Numbered from the stretch's first letter, positions 35,038 to 46,617 are shown. The stretch is 64,000 bases of DNA from Microplitis mediator (GCF_029852145.1 NC_079976.1:19432617-19496616), one strand, 5' to 3'. Made by a program: numbers and translations. Notes: generated by a model from the letters alone, not told the origin.

Positions 35038-35215
35038 TAGGGTGGGCCAAAAAAAGTGACTACTTTTTTTTTCTTTAGTTACAGTGAAAATATTGTTTGA
35101 GATGATGAAAAAAAATTCTATTAAAATTTGAGCTTTTAATATTAATATTAAGTGGTGCCTATTTGCAATTCTCCGTTTCCCCTTTAAATAACATGGGAAA
35201 AAATTTTTTTTTTTT
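35038..35215 (+). repeat. TTAGGGTG repeat, copy 3, inside A2
   Basis: Starts TTAGGGTGGGCCAAAAAAAG and runs to TTTAAATAACATGGGAAAAA. It shares ACxGTGAAAATATT ... TTTGAGC ... TATTAAG.GGTG with 46614-46745. A1 keeps only the CATGGG end of it, so A1 lost the rest by deletion. Confidence 0.65.
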
Positions 35216-36275
35216 ATTTTTCTAGCTCAGTATTCGCACGTCATATGAATAAGTCCATAGCATATTATTGTAGAAAATTTAACGCTCTACAAAAAAGGAT
35301 TTTATCATTTTTTGGTAATCCATCCATTCGAAAATTATCGGAGCTGGAAGTCAAATCTATCATGAATTTTCAGATCTTTTTACTTTTCCAGCAAAAATAT
35401 AAGACTTATCAAAAAATTTTATAGGATCTTTTTTGTAGATAATTTTATTTCCTACAAATTAGTTGGAATAAAGTTTATTCGAATCCCGCATTGTTTTCTA
35501 GTCATTTTCATTTTAATCTTAGGCCATACATTACTAAATGTACTATCATATATGTTAATGTACACTAATGCAAGAAATTAAAGGAGCAGAAAAATTTAAT
35601 AAATTTTTTAATGATTTTTAGAAGGCTGTAACTTGGTGAAAAATGATCGTATCGAGATTTTAAAAAAAGCATTTTATAGCTTGAAATCTCTAGTTTTGCT
35701 GCATTTTTTTCAAAATTTTTTAAAAGCTCCGGTTATTGCGCAAACATGAGAAATACCGTGAGACAAAAAATTTCTGAATTTTGTTTTTTTTTTCCGAAGA
35801 GCCTACGGACCGCGAAAAAATTCTTTCAACTAAACGAATGCATAGTTCGTTAAGCAAATTTATTCGATTCAATTTGGTTTTTTTTTTTAACCTCGTAGGA
35901 CGATTTGTCGCAGAGATATTAGCCTTCAAACAGAAAATGATCCTTTTGGCTTTGATCATCGATATTTCAAGTACCAATGATCGCATAGAAAGTTGGAGGG
36001 CGGCGATAAAAACTTGAATAAATTCCCTACGAGACCCTGTCATGATTTTTTGGAAAAAAATTTTTTTTTCATTTTTAACATCCATTAGAAGTAAGTACAA
36101 AAAAATGACTTTTTTTGGTTTTTTAGTAAATCAACCGCTACTCTGCAGATATCGAGAAAAAAAATAATGTTGCTAGGGGCTTTTTTAGCTTAATGTGCCC
36201 CCAAGACCCCTGTTAATTTTAAAATTGATCCATCGGACCGTTTTTTGGGAATCATCGATCAAAGTTTAGCTAAAC

Positions 36276-38027
36276 AACCCTTGCGACACTAAAAACATTC
36301 TGGATACACTCTGGAAATATTCTGGTAACACGATGCAACCATACGGACTCCAGAGTATTTCCAGAATGGTTTTGTGCCCTTTTCTGAGAGTGAACCCAGA
36401 GTATTTCCAGAGCGGATACGGAGTAAATCCAAAGTGTTTCCAGAAAGTATCCAGAGTGGATACATACTGACACCGTTATGCATTCACATTGAACACAAAC
36501 TGATACCAAAGTGTTTCCAGAATGTTTCCAGAGTGGGATCAGAGTGAATACATACTCAAACCAGAGGGTATTCAGTGTAAATGAATACTGAAAGAAAAAA
36601 AAAAATTTACCGAAATATATTATTTTAAGATTATTCAAGAGCATTTATTGAATACAAAAATCAATTTTTTTTTGTCATTACCTGAAACGTATTTTATGTT
36701 TCTGGATTGTAAAAACAATTTTTTCAAGAAAACAAAAATATTTGACATTATTGTCACAATGTAATATAGCATTTAATATATGACCATCCAAACAGGCACT
36801 TGTCACTCTGTCAAATAACAGAGGAGTACCCGTGCCAGAATTATTTTTGAATATAGAATATAAAAACTCTGAAACACCTATCTAACCAGGAACAGGACAA
36901 TCATAAGTTGGACGCGATCTAGCGGTGAACACTGAACTACTTCCACTGCTGCTTAGCACCAGTGACTTTCTCCTCCTTCACATATATCGTCTCCCAGCAA
37001 ATTTTTCTCTTAAGTCTTTCACATTAAAACCCGGGTCAAAGCAAAAAATTTTTTTTGGGATAAAAATACTCAATGAAAATAACAATTTTTAAAAAAACAA
37101 TTGTTTCTTAAGAAATGTTTTTTATTGCTAAAAAGCGAATTTGCTAATTAATAATTTTTTTTGTATTTATTAAAAAGTATTCATAAAAATTACTGTTATT
37201 CATAATTCCTTAAGAAATTGAGTTAGAGCTACGGTTACAAGCTCGATTTGTTTAATGATTAATGGATAATAAAAAAGACTTGAAGTGTTGTAGTTGTGTC
37301 TTCAATAAGTTATTTTAATAACAATGGAGAAGAACAGAAAGGTAGCGACAAGTCCAAGTGTACAATAATTTAAAAAATTATATCAAAGATAAAAAAAAAA
37401 TTTTCTTGATTGCTTTATTTACGTTTTTTATTTTTCAATGGCTTAGATTGTTAATAAAATCGAAATTTTTTTATTTTTTCACCAGCGATCTTTTCTATAC
37501 CTTTTCAAGAATAGCTTTAAGAAGTAAAAAGAATTCGGGGTTTTTAGTTTGGAAATAATCAGGGTTTTTATGTAAACTTTCAACAAGTAAAAATTAACTA
37601 ATTAACAAAAGCATAGTTAATTAAAAAATTGGGGTTAAAATTGTTTTTCTGTAGATTATTATTGATTTATGTGTTTAGAAAGTACCCAATTTTTTTATTC
37701 CTTAGTATTTAAATTTTATCGACTCTGGGCCCATTTTGAAAACACTCTGATTTCATCCTGTACTCATTTTGAGCCCATTTTGAAAACACTTTGATTCCAT
37801 TCTGGACTCACTGTGGGTCCATTCTGAAAATACTTTGATTTCATTCTGGATTCACTTCTGGTCCATTCTGAAAACACTTTGATCTACTCTGGATCAATTC
37901 TGAAACCACTTTGGTTTCACTCTGGAAAAAGGGCACAAAACCACTCTGGAAACATACTGGATTTAGAATGTTTACATTCTGACAATGATTCCAGAGTGTT
38001 TCCAGAGTGGGTTGAAGGTCGCAAGGG
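36276..38027. mobile_element. Element C: CTCTGGAAA motif-array element inside B2
   Basis: Inverted ends CCCTTGCGAC (36279) and GTCGCAAGGG (38018). Both ends carry arrays of ACTCTGGAAA/TTTCCAGAGT words (36290-36590 and 37725-38010), such as CCAGAGTGTTTCCAGAGTGG. The core contains a segment (about 36783-36990, minus strand) shared with 60430-60640. The surrounding B2 sequence resumes across it. No exact target duplication was found. Non-coding. Confidence 0.72.
36783..36990 (-). repeat. Conserved ~200-bp core segment, copy 1
   Basis: Reverse complement contains GTCACTGGTGCTAAGCAGCAG, GTAGTTCAGTGTTCACCG, TAGATCGCGTCCAAC and GTACTCCTCTG(T)xATTTGACAGAG.GACAAGT. The same order occurs at 60430-60640 on the plus strand with modest divergence. 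It is GC-richer than its neighbours. The flanking motif arrays of the two copies differ. Role unknown. Confidence 0.65.
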
Positions 38028-38890
38028 AATTGAAGGAGCAAGTTTTGTTCCTTTAATTGTGTAATCATAATCAAAATAAAAAAATTTTTTTTTTCGACTT
38101 TTCTCAAATTTTTGCGTTGGTGACTCAGCAAATGCAAGGAAATGACAAAAAAAAATAAAAAATTACCAAAAAATGTCAAAAAAAAAATTTAGAACACAAA
38201 AAAAAAGTTTCAATTTTTTTTGTGTTCTAAATTTTTTTTTTGACAAAAAAACGGTCCGATGGATCAATTTTAAAATTAACAGGGGTCTTGGGGGCACATT
38301 AAGCTAAAAAAGCCCCTAGCAACATTATTTTTTTTCTCGATATCTGCAGAGTAGCGGTTGATTTACTAACAAACCAATAAAAGTCATTTTTTTGTACTTA
38401 CTTCTAATGGATGTTAAAAATGAAAAAAAAAATTTTTTCCAAAAAATCATGACAGGGTCTCGTAGGGAATTTATTCAAGTTTTTATCGCCGCCCTTCAAC
38501 TTTCTGTGCGATCATTGGTACCTGAAATATCGATGATCAAAGCCAAAAGGATCATTTTCTGTTTGAAGGCTGATATCTCCGCAACAAATCGTCCTACGAG
38601 GCTAAAAAAAAAAAAGGCCATTCGGCAGCCGAAATGGAAGGTAGATTTTCCAATTAATCTATAGAAAAAGTTTCATACATACATATCTTGTGATTCATGT
38701 TAGTGTATAGTCATGATATGAAATTAGGCTTGATTTCTAAGAGAGAGGGTAAAAAAAAGACAACGACTATTTCCGAGAGAGAACTTCAGATAATTGATTT
38801 GACAAAATATTATATAGACAATGTACCAAACTAACCTTCACGTAAACAAAGTATATAGAAAATTTACTTAATATGATCATAATTGTAATC

Positions 38891-39945
38891 GCTATTACGA
38901 TGGCGAGACCAGTTATAATTATAGGACGTACAGGTGCGTTTGAAACAACATTAGTGATAAAGGAAATCCTTTTAAAACATAAAATAGCTGTGAAATTCAC
39001 AGGTTATTTTCTTCACAATAAAATACAACTGAGGAAATTGAATTATAATGGGAAATGCTTAAGTTATGTGGAATAAGAAACCATACTCCCAACATTTTTA
39101 GATCTCATTAAAAATTTCAAGGCTATCAAATTATTGGATGAAATAGTCAAAACATGAAGCTTAAGGTCATAAATTAAAGATTATTAGACAAGCTTTCAGA
39201 TACTTTTTACGGAAATTGTCTATGAATGTTAGTTTTGAAGTTACATAAACTTTAGCAGTGATTAAAAACAGATTTTTACGAAAAATCATGAAAATTTCAA
39301 ACAGCCATAATTTCAAAACTATTCGAACGATTCAGGGCATCTTTGAACTTGATCAAGGTAATCGCCTATAGAATAAGTATAAAAAATTTTATTAAGATCC
39401 GATAAGAACTGTGGGTGCTATCGTAATGACAAGACCAGTGATAATCATAGGGATTAGAGGTACATTCGAGATATCATAAATAATAAAGGAAATTTTAAAA
39501 TATAAAATAGCAGTGAAATTTTGCAGGTTATTTTGTGCACAATAAAATACAACTGACGAAACCGGATCATAATGGGACAAGCATAAGTTATGTGGATTGA
39601 AAACCATATTTTCAACATTTTTTGATTCCATTAAAATTTTCAAGGCTATCAAATTATTGGAAGAAATGGTCAAAATGTAAAGTTTAAGGTCATAAATTAA
39701 AGCTTATTAGTCAAGCTTTAAATTACTTTTTACAGAAATGATCTATGAGTTTTAGTTTTAAAGTTATATGGACTTTAAAAGTGATTAAAAACTGATTTTT
39801 TCGAAAAATCGTTAAAATTTCAAACAGCCATAACTTCTAAACTAATTGACCGATTCAGCCCATCTTCGAACTTAACCGTGGTAATTACACATAAAATAAG
39901 TGTAGAAAATTTCATTAAGATCGGATAAGAATTGTAGACGCAATC
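38891..39945. repeat. Two tandem units of ~526 bp
   Basis: GCTATTACGATGGCGAGACC at 38891 recurs as GCTATCGTAATGACAAGACC at 39417, and the units align over their whole length (AATAGC.GTGAAATT, AATTATTGGA.GAAAT, GGTCATAAATTAAAG). The start of a third copy is at 39940 just before the TA run. The small ORFs here are not conserved between units. Confidence 0.75.
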
Positions 39946-39971
39946 GTGTCCTCAAAAGTCCGTTATATTAC

Positions 39972-39976
<5 letters not shown>

Positions 39977-40025
<49 letters not shown>

Positions 40026-40040
40026 ATATATATATATATA

Positions 40041-40134
<94 letters not shown>
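39977..40134. repeat. (TA)n microsatellite, 158 bp
   Basis: Almost pure TA with two TATCTATA interruptions. Long self-complementary tract inside insertion D. Confidence 0.95.
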
Positions 40135-40135
<1 letters not shown>

Positions 40136-41335
40136 TTACATATATAAATTTTTTAACGAATGGTATTTTTGAACTCTACTCAACTAATTATGATAGTTTA
40201 TGACGAAATTCCTTGAAAAATCGGCCATGAGGACAAATACAATAGTTAGATTTTTAAAAAAATCTACCTAAAACCGAATTGAAGCTGAATAAATTTGCTA
40301 AACGAACTATGCATTCGTTTAGTTAAAAGAATTTTTTCGCGGTCCGTGGGCTCTTCGGAAAAAAAAACAAAAGTCAGAAATTTTTTGTCTCGCAGTATTT
40401 CTCATGTTTGCGCAATAACCGGAGCTTTTAAAAAATTTTGAAAAAAATGCACCAAAACTAGAGATTTCAAGCTATAAAATGCTTTTTTAAAAATCTCGAT
40501 ACGATCATTGTTCACCAAGTTACAGTTTTCTAAAAATCACTAAAAAATTTATTAAATTTTTCTGCTCCTTTAATTTTTTGCAATAGTGTATGATCCGCAT
40601 ATTTACGATGCGCTTGCACAGGGTGTACACGGAAACTAAATGTTTAAGTTGCTACATACACAACGCGTGTTTTAAAAGTGCGAATTGTATATGTACTTAA
40701 TAATTATATTCAGTATACAGAATCACTTTAATGATTTAAATTGAACATTTTGATAAAGATTATTTACTACTTATTTGTAAATATTAGTGAAGAAAATTGT
40801 GCTTATATGCTTTTTCAAGTGTTCCAATATAATTAAGGTTAACTATCCGTATGTATTATTTATTGATATAAATTATTATATTATTATTTAATCTAATTTC
40901 TACTAAATATTATTAAATTATTAATTTAAAATATTCATTATTAATTATTTAATATTTATAAAATATATATAAAAATTATAAAAATATATTCAAATATACG
41001 TAAGATATAACCTGTAAAAAACGTAACGTTGAACCATTAAGGAAAAATAAATAAATATTTAGAAAATAAATCAATAAATTTAACACAAAATTTGTGATGG
41101 AAATTACAATCGAATATTAAATTAAAATAATAAATATTTAAAATTAATAATCTAATAATATTTTGTATAAAGTACATATATAATATATATTGATTATTGT
41201 CGAAATTTAATATTTTTTATAAATAATTAAATATCAAATAATAATGAAAATTAAATATTTAATTAAATTATTAATTTTTAATATTAATTTCTCTACAATT
41301 AAATTTGCTTATCAACCTAAGATTCTGTTATTGTA

Positions 41336-43270
41336 CATTCCTCACATAAATTAAGGGAGCAAGAAACAAATCCAAATTTTTGGGGGATTTTCAACAGGCT
41401 GTAACTTGTAGAAAAATGGTCGTACAGCAAATAAAAAAAAAACAAATTGTAGCTCTAAGTGTCTAGTTTTTGGATCTGAGTTTGAAAAATTTTTTTAGAA
41501 ATTTTTTTTCGAGTAATCTTAAGAAAACCACCAAAAAAAAATTTTCGATTTTTTTTTTTTTTTTTTTTATCCTACGGACTTGGAAAAAATTTTTTTGACT
41601 TAACCCCTATATAGACCGGATAACTTGTTTATTCAGCTTTAATTTGTTTTTATAAAGATCTCGATACGAGAATTTCTCGCTGAGATATCGGTGTTTGAGT
41701 GGAAAAAGGTCATTTTGTCTTTGATTATCAATATCTCAGCAACCAATGATTGCACAGGAAATTCAAGGTTCGTTTCGAAAACTTGAATAAACTCTCTACA
41801 AGAATTGGCTATTGATTTTTTGATAAAAAAATTTTTTTCAATCATTACATGAATTTCAAAAAGCCACCAAAAAAGGACTTTTCGTGGTTTTTTGGAAAAT
41901 CAAGCGCCTACTCAAAAATATCACGGAAACCACTAATGTTAAGTGTGCCTTTTACTGTACAATATACCCACAAAAACCCTACCAAGTTTCAATTTAATCC
42001 AGCCAACCGTTTTTTTATCCCAGTTGATTGAATTTTTGAAAAAATTAAAGGAGCAAGAATTTCGCTCCGAAAAGGTCATAATTATCAGTAAAAATAAAAA
42101 AAAATTTTTTTTTTCATTTTCCTCTCAATTCTGTATCAGTGACTTGGTAAATTTGAAAATAAAAAAAAAAAAGAAAAATCGAAATTTTTTGAAAAAAATA
42201 ATTAAAAATTAAAAAATTTTTTTTTTTTTAATTTTTTTTAAATTGGCTAAAATTCGAGAAAAAATTCCGCTGGCATTAGCATTACCCAAAGGTCAATTAA
42301 AGCCCGGAAGAGGAAAATCGGTGAGAATGTGAGTCGCTATGTTTTTTTAATTTTCAGCCAATTTAAAAAAAATTAAAAAAAAAAAATTTTTTTAATTTTT
42401 AAATATTTTTTTCAAAAATTTTCGATTTTTCTTTTTTTTTTTTCTAATTTCAAATTTACCAAGTCACTAATACAGAATTGAGAGGAAAATGAAAAAAAAA
42501 ATTTTTTTTATTTTTAATAATAATTATGACCTTTTCGGAGCGAAATTCTTGCTCCTTTAATTTTTTCAAAAATTCAATCAAGTGGGATAGAAAAACGGTT
42601 GGCTGGATTAAATCGAAACTTGGTAGGGTTTTTGTGGGTATATTGAACAGTAAAAGGCACACTTAACATTAGTGGTTTCCGTGATATTTTTGAGTAGGCG
42701 CTTGATTTTCCAAAAAACCACGAAAAGCCCTTTTTTGGTGGCTTTTTAAAATTCATGTAATGATTGATAAAAATTTTTTTATCAAAAAATCAATAGCCAA
42801 TTCTTGTAGAGAATTTATTCAAGTTTTCGAAACCAACCTTGAATTTTCTGTGCAATCATTGGTTGCTGAGATATTGATAATCGAAGACAAAATGACCTCT
42901 TTCCACTCAAACACCGATATCTCAGCGAGAAATTCTCGAATCGAGATCTTTATAAAAACAAATTAAAGCTGAATAAGCAAGTTATCCGGTCCATATAGAA
43001 GTTAAGTCAAAATAATTTTTTCCAAGTCCGTAGGATAAAAAAAAAAAAAAAAAAAATATCGAAAATTTTTTTTTGGTGGTTTTCTTAAGATTACTCGAAA
43101 AAAATTTTTTTTTTTAATTTTTCAAACTCAGATTCAAAAACTAGACACTCAGAGCTACAATTTGCCTTTTTTTATTTGCTGTACGACCATTTTTCTACAA
43201 GTTACAGCCTGTTGAAAATCCCCCAAAAATTTGGATTTTTTTCTTGCTCCCTTAATTTATGTGAGGAGTG
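41336..43270. mobile_element. Palindromic TA-flanked element, family B3 (1.94 kb)
   Basis: Tips CATTCCTCACATAAATTAAG and CTTAATTTATGTGAGGAGTG, flanked by TA; the empty target is in A1 at 33370 (TTATTG-TA-GATTT). Arms 41336-42254 and 42349-43270 are almost perfect reverse complements. The 94-bp loop is unique and GC-richer. Arm sequence is related to B1 and B2 (GAATTTATTCAAGTTTTCGA, GAGATATTGATAATCGAAGAC). The ORFs in the arms are mirror copies. Confidence 0.9.
42255..42348 (+). other. Unique loop of B3 with exon-like content
   Basis: Between the palindrome arms lies a segment of balanced composition. It has an AG after a long T-rich tract (42258), 62 bp open in the frame IREKIPLALALPKGQLKPGR, and a donor-like GTGAGA at 42321. 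This resembles a small captured exon, but the evidence is thin. Confidence 0.3.
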
Positions 43271-43322
43271 TAGATTTCATGACTATTGATGGTACTATTC
43301 AATTTCTATTCCAGTTCTTAAG

Positions 43323-43385
43323 ATGGATAAAACAAATGCGGAAACGTGTAAGGACTGTCACAATTGGAAGATGCTATGGCAGTAA
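43323..43385 (+). other. Conserved 20-codon micro-ORF in A2
   Basis: Encodes MDKTNAETCKDCHNWKMLWQ followed by TAA, one residue different from the copy at 33422-33484, with the same upstream TTCCAGTTCTTAAG. See that entry. Confidence 0.35.
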
Positions 43386-44136
43386 TATGGACATAATTTA
43401 AAAATAACATTCGAACAATATTATAAAATTTATGTTACACTTAATGGAAGAAAATAAATATTCACTTATTTAATTTTTCAAATTTTAACTAATTTTTATT
43501 GAATGTGTTGACGATCTTTTTCTAGTTCTTTGAGTATTTTATTGTAATTAATTATTTGTATTATACTGTAAATTTTCAGATTCTGAATGATTTTTATAAC
43601 TCAATAAATAACCAGTTATTTTAAAGTTACTTTTATGGTTTCTAATTTTTTTCAAGTGTAAACCTTTTTTGGAGCTTTTTTTTGAACAAAAATACAAATA
43701 TATTTTTAATTTATACAAAATTCCATTTCTACTTTTATGCTGAATGTGTGATGCTATAATTATCTGAATTTTCTGATAATAAGAATATTATCTCAGGATA
43801 TGAGAACAATCAATAACGAATATTATTCAAAGGCAACTATTATTTTTAATGTTAGAAATATTATTATAAAAATTTTTTTGATTGTACTCCAATAGAACAA
43901 TTATTATTTTTATTTTTAAAATATTTATATTATTAATTAATGACACTAAACACTTAAAGTGTGTATTGATGCCTAAACACTTTAAGTGCCTTATTATCTA
44001 AAACACTTTATGTGTGTTAAAATTAAACGTTTAAAGTGTTTACTACACTTCAAACACTAAAAAGTGTTTAGTAAGTGACTACAAGTATTTAAACGCTTAA
44101 AGTGTTTTAAAACAACACACTTGGATTTGCAGTGTA

Positions 44137-44485
44137 ATAGAGAAATAATTTGTTGATATTCAAGTGAGTCAAAACTTTTTTCTTTGACATTCGTAATAAT
44201 CCGTTTAGTCTTAAATAAATCGGACTTATTATTCCAAAAAGACAGCATTAATTTTTGATGCTGTTCTAATAAAGTATATGCAATATCGATATAATTCCTT
44301 AATTTCTCAACTAAACTTGAAAAAAACCGTTTGTACTCTTATACCGCATTGCCCATTGTATTTTAAGGGGGCCCATTTTTTTTAAATCATCGGATAGTGA
44401 GTTACAAAATGGGCTTTTTGAAATAAAGCCACAGAATAAACATTAATTAATTAATTAAAAAGACATTTGAATATTCATATTTATA
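44137..44485 (-). other. Unassigned stretch with a short open frame
   Basis: The minus-strand frame from about 44335 to 44140 is open for some 64 codons (SSLVEKLRNYIDIAYTLLEQ, then LMLSFWNNKSDLFKTKRI). It does not look like the upstream part of the LINE-4 protein that A1 and A2 interrupted, so it may be a different remnant or chance. Confidence 0.25.
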
Positions 44486-45218
44486 TGTCGGATGGTGAGC
44501 AGGTAGTTGGGCAGTACCCTTAGTCCTTCCATTATTATCACTATTATTGGTACTCATTTCTCTTTAATTATAAAAATATCAGGTAAACAACAAAATAACT
44601 ATCGTCACACAAAATTACTCTCAAGGTGATTGTTAACAAATAATTAAAGTAATACAATATATTGTATACTAAGACAAATATTACAGTGTCGAGTATTCAC
44701 GAGATACTAAATATTGTAATAACTACACTCGAAACTATGCGGATTATGATACATATGTGGTAAAACAGTATTCACTTATTTAAAATAGAACTCGATCTTT
44801 GAGTTAACAAAACACGCACGACAGTAAAATTAGACTTGAGAACGAATACACGGTCAACAGGATAATGTGATGCGTTTTCGATCAGCCATCAACCAGAGGT
44901 GTGTTCTAATTGCACTCTGAAATCTTACTCTCAAAACTCTCTGTCTTTACCTGAAAGACCCAAAACGAACTGCTTTATTGTATATTGCACTTGTTTTACT
45001 ATCCCCTGACCGTGACTACGTTTGGTGAGCAGATGCCACTCCAAGTCTAAGCCTACCGTCATTAAAATATTTTACAACAAGCTTAAAAAATTTCCCAATC
45101 CGAATAAGTTGTAAAATATTATTGTTAAGAATCGTTGTTTAAGTAAATCATCAACTAAAATGTAGTTGGGACTTTCCAAAGTCTCTGGGAAAACCCAGTT
45201 ACACTTTTATCTCCGACA
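44486..45218. mobile_element. Putative solo LTR 2 (TG...CA ends, TATA duplication)
   Basis: Begins TGTCGGATGG and ends TCTCCGACA with TATA on both sides. Internal words shared with 26291-26986 include TTGAGAACGAAT(A)CACGGTC and CTGACCGTGACTACGTTTGG. No coding sequence. Same interpretation and alternative as for copy 1. Confidence 0.6.
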
Positions 45219-45235
45219 TATAAAAATATTCACAT

Positions 45236-46300
45236 TTTTTAATATATGAATTCTTAAATAATGTACATTTATAAATATAGACCAGCAAATTTAAACCCGT
45301 GAATTTAGACATCTGTAAATTTTGATGTATATGAATTCATAAATTCAAATAAAAATACAATTAAATATATAATTGCTTGCAATTTAATAGCTAACAAAAA
45401 ATTAAAACAAAACTTTTATGATGCTCGAGAGCACTAGACCACAACCCTTGGATGTTTACGGAGTCGGTTTCCCCTCGCTCCAAAAAATAACCTAGACATT
45501 TTTAAAATAGCAAGCGTCGTATTTATCAGAGTTAGCTACTCATGGAGGTTGACGGAGTCGGTTCTCCAGGAGGTTGCGGATCAGGCAGCGACGAGATTCC
45601 CCGCTCTCCAATAAATAACCTAGACATTTTTAAAATAGTGAGTGTCGTGTTTATCAGAGCTAGCTATTCATGGATGTTTACGGAGTCGTTTCTCCAGGAG
45701 GTTGCGGATAATAAATCAATTAATAAATTTTTATATTTAATTGAAAAATATGTAGGTTATTTTTTGCAGTACAAAGAATCCATCCGCTGCCTGATCCGCA
45801 ACTTCCTAAAGGACGATAAACCTCCATAAGTACCTGATAAACAGGACACTCGCTATTTAAAAATTGTCTAGGTTATTTTTCGGAGAATGGGAAATCCCAC
45901 CGCTGCCTGATCTGCGACCTCCTGGAGATCTGACTCCGTAAACCTTCATAAGTAGCTAACTCTGGTAAGCAGGACACTCGCTATTTAAAAATTGTCTAGG
46001 TTATTTTTTGGAGCGCGGGGAATCTCACCGCTGCCTGATCTGCAACCTCCTGGAGAACCGACTCCGTAAACATCCAAGGGTTTTGGTCTAGTGTTCTCGA
46101 GCATTATAGAAGTTTTGTTTTAATTCCTTATTATTATTAGCTCGTAAATTGCAAGCAATTATATTTTTAATTGTATTTTTATTTGCAATTATGAATTTAT
46201 ATAAATCAAAATTTACAGATGTCTAAATTTGCTGGTTTATATTTATAGATGTCTATTGTTTAAGAATTCATATATTAATAACTGTCAATGTTTTTATAAA
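45236..46300. repeat. 1.07-kb palindrome built of ~130-bp tandem units
   Basis: The outer arms (45236-45420 and 46106-46300) pair, for example AATTGCTTGCAATTTAATAGC against the inverted copy near 46150. Inside, a unit of about 130 bp (AACCTAGACATTTTTAAAATAG ... TTACGGAGTCGGTTCTCCAGGAGGTTGCGGATCAGGCAGCG) is repeated about twice in each arm in opposite orientation around a centre near 45740. GC-rich relative to neighbours. The 95-codon ORF at 45542 is a by-product of the unit. Confidence 0.78.
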
Positions 46301-46565
46301 TATAAATATTCAAATGTATTTTTACTGACTGCCCTGAATTCAGTTCAAGTGTGTAATTATTTTAATTGCTAATATTTTTAATTTTTATGTTAGTCGTGAT
46401 TGATATTTTGAGTTATTTATTTTTAGTGAGTAATTTTTTTAATTTTGTCTAAATTGATGCTTATAAAGATTTTCCCGTTATTGATTTCTTTATTTACAGA
46501 TGTCGAAATTTTGATTTTCCTATTTTACCATAAAATTTTCAACCAGTAAGAATCAATGACGCGCA

Positions 46566-46568
<3 letters not shown>

Positions 46569-46613
<45 letters not shown>
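46569..46613. repeat. (TA)n microsatellite
   Basis: About 22 TA units, directly before a TTAGATTTGG-starting copy of the TTAGGGTG family. Confidence 0.95.

Positions 46614-46617
<4 letters not shown>

Larger units (their letters stand above)
38614..40266. mobile_element. Insertion D in the right arm of B2
   Basis: It interrupts B2 arm sequence, which stops after CGTCCTACGAGGCTAAAAAA and resumes at AAACCGAATTGAAGC. Ends carry GGTAGATTTT (38638) and AAAATCTACC (40257) as an inverted pair, with a small hairpin CCATTCGGCAGCCGAAATGG just outside the left one. It holds two tandem units of 526 bp (from 38891 and 39417) and a 158-bp TA microsatellite. Class unknown. Confidence 0.6.
35563..40588. mobile_element. 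Palindromic TA-flanked element, family B2 (5.0 kb with insertions)
   Basis: Tips CACTAATGCAAGAAATTAAA and TTTAATTTTTTGCAATAGTG, flanked by TA. The uninterrupted target is in A1 at 32625 (AATG-TA-TGATCCGCAT). Arms 35563-36275 and 38250-40588 are reverse complements once the insertion at 38614-40266 is removed. Two elements sit inside: C (36276-38027) in the loop and D in the right arm. The arm sequence (AGGAGCAGAAAAATTT, GATCGTATCGAGAT, CCTCGTAGGACGATTTGTCG) is related to B1 and B3. Non-coding. Confidence 0.87.
34253..44134. mobile_element. Family A element, copy A2, holding two nested insertions
   Basis: Tips CACTGCAAATCGAAGTGTTT and AACACACTTGGATTTGCAGTG match A1. TA follows the right tip, while the left flank is CA, probably a mutated TA. 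The span is 9882 bp; subtracting B2 (35563-40588) and B3 (41336-43270) with their TA duplications leaves about 2.92 kb, which equals A1 plus its 290-bp deletion. Core sequences align with A1 on both sides of each insertion, giving exact empty sites. Confidence 0.88.

Noticed and set aside
38614..38640. Helitron 3' hairpin at CCATTCGGCAGCCGAAATGG
   Set aside because: A hairpin is present, but there is no CTRR end or 5' TC partner, and the GGTAGATTTT/AAAATCTACC pair argues for a different element type.
35720..43000. Similar ORFs in the arms of B1, B2 and B3 (REFIQVF...SLV.EI pattern)
   Set aside because: The similarity follows from DNA homology between the families, the same ORFs appear as mirror copies in both arms, and B1 copies have stops in this frame. 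I do not count it as a conserved protein.
44137..44335. Upstream continuation of the LINE-4 protein beyond A2
   Set aside because: The short stretch next to the junction (NYFSIMNEEKHT) fits, but stops follow at once in that frame and the longer open frame does not look like a LINE protein.
45542..45829. 95-codon ORF starting MEVDGVGSPGGCGSGSDE
   Set aside because: It lies within the GC-rich tandem units of a palindrome and is a by-product of the repeat.
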